Origin: an uncultured Thermoanaerobaculia bacterium
GTDB lineage: Bacteria; Acidobacteriota; Thermoanaerobaculia; Multivoradales; Multivoraceae
Length of the DNA: 64,000 nt
Reading direction: 5' to 3'
Assembly: GCA_951813015.1 (NCBI GenBank)
Contig: CATOTG010000001.1
Span: 310,001-374,000, forward strand
Shown: positions 60,628 to 64,000 of the stretch, in pieces
Layout: every line of letters begins with the position of its first letter
How positions within the stretch are numbered: the first letter of the stretch is position 1
Program-made: the position numbers and the translations under genes
The notes under the pieces: model-generated
Database searches by the model: none
What the model was told of the DNA's origin: nothing
Seen by the model: only the letters and a program-made list of their open reading frames with translations

Positions 60628-61959
60628 ATGTTGCTCTGTCCCTCGAGCCGCGGTCGCCGCATCGGACTGTGGCTCGGCGCCGGCGTGGTCTTCCTCGCCG
60701 CGGCGCTGCCGGCCCGGCAAGAGACCGCCGAGCGGGAGGCAACCGCGGCCGTGGACACGATTCTCGCCGCCGTACAGACCGCCCGAAGCGCCGACGAACT
60801 GGTCGAAGCACGCGAGCAGTTGCGGGCGCTGGTCCGGCGCTTTCCGCAGAGCGCGCACCCCAGGTCGGCGATCCGGGGCCGCGCCCTGGTCGAGGCAGCC
60901 GCGCTCGGCCGCCGCACCGGCGACGTGGCGGAAGCCGCCGGCGAGTTGCTGCGGGTGCTCGAGCGGGAGGCCCAGGGCGAGTGGACGCCGCGGGCCCACT
61001 TCGAACTGGGCGAACTGCTTCTGGGCCAGGGGGACTGGGAAGAAGCCGCCGACCATCTGCGCCTGGCGCGCGAAGGCTGGCTCCGCCGCGCCGCCGCCGA
61101 TCGCGAGTCGCCGCACCACCTCGCCGATGCGGCGCTCGAACGGATGACCCTGATCCATCGCCTGATCCTGCGGCCACTCGAAGGGCAGCCGCCCTGGCGC
61201 CGTTCCCGGCCCTATCTGCCCGAACAGGTCGGAATCGGGAAGCCCCGCGGCGTCGCCGCCGGCCCGAACGGCGAGCTTCTGGTCACCGAGCCGAACCGGG
61301 CGGCAATTCTCGATGCCGCCGGCATGCCGTCCTCGGCCCGCGACCTCCGCGGCGTCGTCCGGCCCAGCCATTCGGCCGGAGAAGGCGCAGCCGTGATCAC
61401 CGCCGACGGAGTAACCCGGCTCTCGGGGATGGCAACCTTCTCCTTCACCCGCCCTCAGGGCGGCGTTCTCGACCGGATCGTCGCCGCCCACCAGGACGGG
61501 TTCGGCAACTGGACGGTCCTCTCGCGACGCACGGCGGAAGTGCTCCGCTACGACCCGGACGGCAGACTGCTCGAGACTCTCCGGATCGGCACGATGACTC
61601 AGCCGATCGACCTGGCCGTGGGCGAGGACGGCGCGATTCACGTCCTGGACGCCGGTTCCCGCTCGCAGGCGCCGGCCGTCCATCGTTTCCACGCCGACGG
61701 CAGGTTCGAGGAATCGTTCCGCGCCGGATGGAAACGGCCGGTGGCGCTCGATGTCGACCCGTTCGGCAACCGGTACGTGCTCGATGCGGGCACGCTCCAG
61801 GTCCTGGTCTACGACCCGTTCGCAACGCCCATCGCCACGATCGGCCCCATCCTCCCGAGCGCCCAGGAACTGCGGGCGCCGGAGGACGTCGCGGTCGACG
61901 CCCGGGCGCGCGTCTTCATCGCCGACAGCCGGCTCGGCGCCGTCCTGGTCGTGGAGTAG
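60628..61959 (+). CDS. Exported NHL/beta-propeller-like protein
   Basis: 443 residues from ATG 60628. Hydrophobic signal segment LWLGAGVVFLAAALPA, a helical TPR-like part (about 30-170; AHFELGELLLGQGDWEEAAD), then about 250 residues of repeats such as GIGKPRGVAAGPNGELLVTE, PIDLAVGEDGAIHVLDAGS, RPVALDVDPFGNRYVLDAGT and APEDVAVDARARVFIADSRL, which is the NHL six-bladed propeller pattern. It is 25 bp after the M48 gene and 2 bp before the next gene, so a three-gene envelope unit is likely. Confidence 0.8.
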   Translation: MLLCPSSRGRRIGLWLGAGVVFLAAALPARQETAEREATAAVDTILAAVQTARSADELVEAREQLRALVRRFPQSAHPRSAIRGRALVEAAALGRRTGDVAEAAGELLRVLEREAQGEWTPRAHFELGELLLGQGDWEEAADHLRLAREGWLRRAAADRESPHHLADAALERMTLIHRLILRPLEGQPPWRRSRPYLPEQVGIGKPRGVAAGPNGELLVTEPNRAAILDAAGMPSSARDLRGVVRPSHSAGEGAAVITADGVTRLSGMATFSFTRPQGGVLDRIVAAHQDGFGNWTVLSRRTAEVLRYDPDGRLLETLRIGTMTQPIDLAVGEDGAIHVLDAGSRSQAPAVHRFHADGRFEESFRAGWKRPVALDVDPFGNRYVLDAGTLQVLVYDPFATPIATIGPILPSAQELRAPEDVAVDARARVFIADSRLGAVLVVE

Positions 61960-61961
61960 CA

Positions 61962-64000
61962 ATGGGTGCGTGGCGCCAGTTCGCGATTGCCGGGACGTTG
62001 CTGGCGGCGGTCCTCGCGCTCTCCGGCCCCCTGGGTGCGCAGCGCTTCGGCGTCCAGGAAATCGGACGCAGCGATCTCGAGATCGAGCGCTCGAGCCGGC
62101 TGCCGCCGCAGACGGCGGCCGCGCTCGCCGAAGCCGGCGACCTCTACGCGGAAGGCGACTCCGAGGGGGCGATTCCCGTCCTGCGGAGCGTGGTCGACGC
62201 GCTGGAGCCACTCGCCGCCGCCAGCGGCGACCCGCGGGAACTCGCCGCCAACGACCCGCGACTGTTCGAGACCCTGCGCACGGCCTGGCTCTACCTGGCC
62301 GCCGCCCACTGGACAACAAGCGACCGGGACGCAGCCGACGAGGCCCTCGACCGGATCGTCCGCCTGGATCCCGTGTTCGAACTGGAGGCGGAAACGGCCG
62401 GCGACCAGTTGACCGATCGTCTGGAGCGCCGCAAGGACGAACTCCTCGGCCGGGTCTCCTTTCTTGTCCTGCCACGGGACGCCCGCATTCTGGTCGGCGG
62501 CGTGGAGTTCGACAACGCGACGCCTCCCGAGACTCCTCCCAACGAAGACGGCGAAGCCGGGAACGAAGAAGACACGTCCGACGACGGCGACGGAGCGCCT
62601 GACTCCGACGGAGAGGCGGACGCGGCGCCGGAACCGGAACCGTTCGAACCACCCGAGCCGAGTCCGTTGCTGGTCGGCGACTACCTGGCCTTCGTTTCCC
62701 GTCCGGGCTTCCTTCCTACGACGGCAGCGTTCGCGATCGCCGGCGGGCGCGATCTCGAAGTCGAAGTCGAACTGGAGCGCGACAGCGCGGTCGTCCGGTT
62801 GCGTACCGCGCCGACCGGCGCCACGGTCCTGGTCGACGGCATCGAACGCGGGCAGACGACCGGCCAGGCGGAACCCTGGTTCCTGCCGGACGGCGCGGCC
62901 TCGGAGCATCCGCCCGAAGATTTCTCGCAGGAGCTCTGGATCGAGGACTTGGCGCCGGGCCGCTACCGGATCAAGATCGAGAAGGACGGCTTCCGGAGCG
63001 TCGAGACCAGCTTGCAGTTGCCCGACCTGCGGGACTACGACCTGCCGCCGATCGTTCTCGAGCGCGAGGAAGCGGTGATCGGTCTGGCGGGCCTGGCCGA
63101 AGGCGCGACGGTGCTCGGCAACGGTCGGGTCCTGCGCCCCGATCGGTCGAAGTCACCGCCGCAGGTCCGCCTGCCTCCCGGCGCCTACGACCTCTCCGTG
63201 ACCCACGGCGCCCTCGGTTACTTCGAGACCTCCGTGGTCGCCGAAGACCGGCGGCGGATCGACATCGAGATCGAACTCCGCCCCGCGCTCGTCTACCTCG
63301 GCGTTCTGGGCGACGATCCGGCCGGCGTCCGGGCGTTGGAATCGGCGCTCGAGTCGTTCCGCGGCAGTGGCGCCTACAGCGTGCTCGGGCGCGCCGGCGA
63401 AGGCGCCGCCGCCCTCGCCGAGATGGGCCTCGACGCGGCGACGCTGCGCGACCGTGAAACCGCCCTCCGGGAGCTGGACTGGAACGCGGTCCAGGAGCAC
63501 GTCCAGACCAGACTGCCGGCTGCGCTCTACTTCCTCGCCGTCCTGAACGACGACCTGGTCGCCGATGCGGTCGACCTGTGGTGGTGGCCGGCCGCCCCCG
63601 GCCCGGCGCGGCCCGATGTTCGCACGGCGCCAATCGACGGCGGCCGGCTCGAGCGCGGACCGCTCGTGAGCCTTGCGCAGGCGCTCGATCCGGACCTCGG
63701 GCGTCAGACGCCGCGGTTCGGCGCCGTTCTGATCGATTCGCTGAGCGCTGGCGTTCCCGTCGTGGCCACGGTCGAACCCGGCGGACCCGCGGGGGAAGCC
63801 GGACTTGTGCCCGGGATGGAAGTCATCGCCATCGATAAAGCGGCCATGTCCTCCACCCTTCAGTTGACGTCGGTTCTCGAGGACCTGGCGCCCGGCGGCG
63901 TGGTCGAACTCGAGATAAGGGATCGCGACGCTGTCCACGTTCTGACCGTCGAGCCGGAGTGGGGCTGGACCCGGCTCGACGTGAGGGACCCCGACCTGTT
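61962..64000 (+). CDS. Exported PEGA- and PDZ-domain protein, C-terminal end missing
   Basis: At least 679 codons, running off the right edge. Signal peptide (AIAGTLLAAVLALSGPLGAQ), helical part, then a PEGA-like domain (VSFLVLPRDARILVGGVEF) interrupted by an acidic Asp/Glu/Pro linker (about 190-230), a second PEGA (VVRLRTAPTGATVLVDGIER), further beta domains and a PDZ domain near the end (TVEPGGPAGEAGLVPGMEVI). ATG 61962 follows GGAG within the preceding stop. Probably a periplasmic or surface scaffold; no protease triad seen in the visible part. Confidence 0.8.
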   Translation, partial: MGAWRQFAIAGTLLAAVLALSGPLGAQRFGVQEIGRSDLEIERSSRLPPQTAAALAEAGDLYAEGDSEGAIPVLRSVVDALEPLAAASGDPRELAANDPRLFETLRTAWLYLAAAHWTTSDRDAADEALDRIVRLDPVFELEAETAGDQLTDRLERRKDELLGRVSFLVLPRDARILVGGVEFDNATPPETPPNEDGEAGNEEDTSDDGDGAPDSDGEADAAPEPEPFEPPEPSPLLVGDYLAFVSRPGFLPTTAAFAIAGGRDLEVEVELERDSAVVRLRTAPTGATVLVDGIERGQTTGQAEPWFLPDGAASEHPPEDFSQELWIEDLAPGRYRIKIEKDGFRSVETSLQLPDLRDYDLPPIVLEREEAVIGLAGLAEGATVLGNGRVLRPDRSKSPPQVRLPPGAYDLSVTHGALGYFETSVVAEDRRRIDIEIELRPALVYLGVLGDDPAGVRALESALESFRGSGAYSVLGRAGEGAAALAEMGLDAATLRDRETALRELDWNAVQEHVQTRLPAALYFLAVLNDDLVADAVDLWWWPAAPGPARPDVRTAPIDGGRLERGPLVSLAQALDPDLGRQTPRFGAVLIDSLSAGVPVVATVEPGGPAGEAGLVPGMEVIAIDKAAMSSTLQLTSVLEDLAPGGVVELEIRDRDAVHVLTVEPEWGWTRLDVRDPDL

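Overview
The window is about 64 kb of GC-rich (roughly 65-70% by eye) bacterial chromosome with densely packed, often overlapping genes and frequent GTG and TTG starts. The best clue to the organism is the VWFA-related secreted protein at 11.5-13.3 kb, a type described mainly from Acidobacteriota. Carboxypeptidase-regulatory-like repeats and PEGA/PDZ secreted proteins fit that, so an uncultured Acidobacteriota lineage is my best inference. No rRNA, tRNA, CRISPR array or transposase was found.

Layout. At 0-4.2 kb lie a truncated arfB-like gene and two coupled ABC exporter pairs. At 4.4-9.3 kb is a coupled EamA transporter, ECF sigma factor and FecR/zinc-finger anti-sigma protein. At 9.5-13.6 kb are a DUF3311 plus sodium:solute symporter pair, the VWFA protein and a decayed PIN toxin gene. 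At 13.6-30.4 kb, on the minus strand, is one continuous aro-his-trp supra-operon in the order aroDE, hisZ, G, D, C, B, H, A, F, IE, trpE, G, D, C, F, B, A. At 30.8-37.4 kb is the fatty-acid/ribosome cluster yceD-rpmF-plsX-fabH-fabD-fabG-acpP-fabF. At 37.6-40.2 kb are a glycosyltransferase and a polyprenyl-phosphate sugar transferase. At 40.2-46.4 kb are murB, a damaged partial murB copy, and between them a two-gene islet of lower GC. At 46.6-51.8 kb are recA, a large outer-membrane-like protein and a Smr protein. At 51.9-54.3 kb is an unfamiliar three-gene module of lower GC built around a metallo-beta-lactamase-fold hydrolase. At 54.5-57.7 kb is a TRAP transporter, and at 58-64 kb are an M48 protease and two envelope proteins, the last cut off by the window end.

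How the genes work together. The supra-operon runs from a good promoter (30704-30732) through a leader of about 270 nt. That leader can encode a 30-residue peptide with two adjacent Trp codons and two nearby His codons, followed by hairpins and a second short frame coupled to aroDE. This arrangement suggests that one leader senses Trp and/or His supply for the whole aro-his-trp block.

A second theme is tandem duplication. Units of 66-78 bp with mutually unrelated sequences recur at gene starts and ends and inside coding regions (FecR, EamA, trpC, hisIE, smr). Shorter 27-bp and 20-22-bp arrays sit at the aroDE start and the yceD end. A third theme is a dispersed 92-bp element with two adjacent hairpins, present in three clear intergenic copies.
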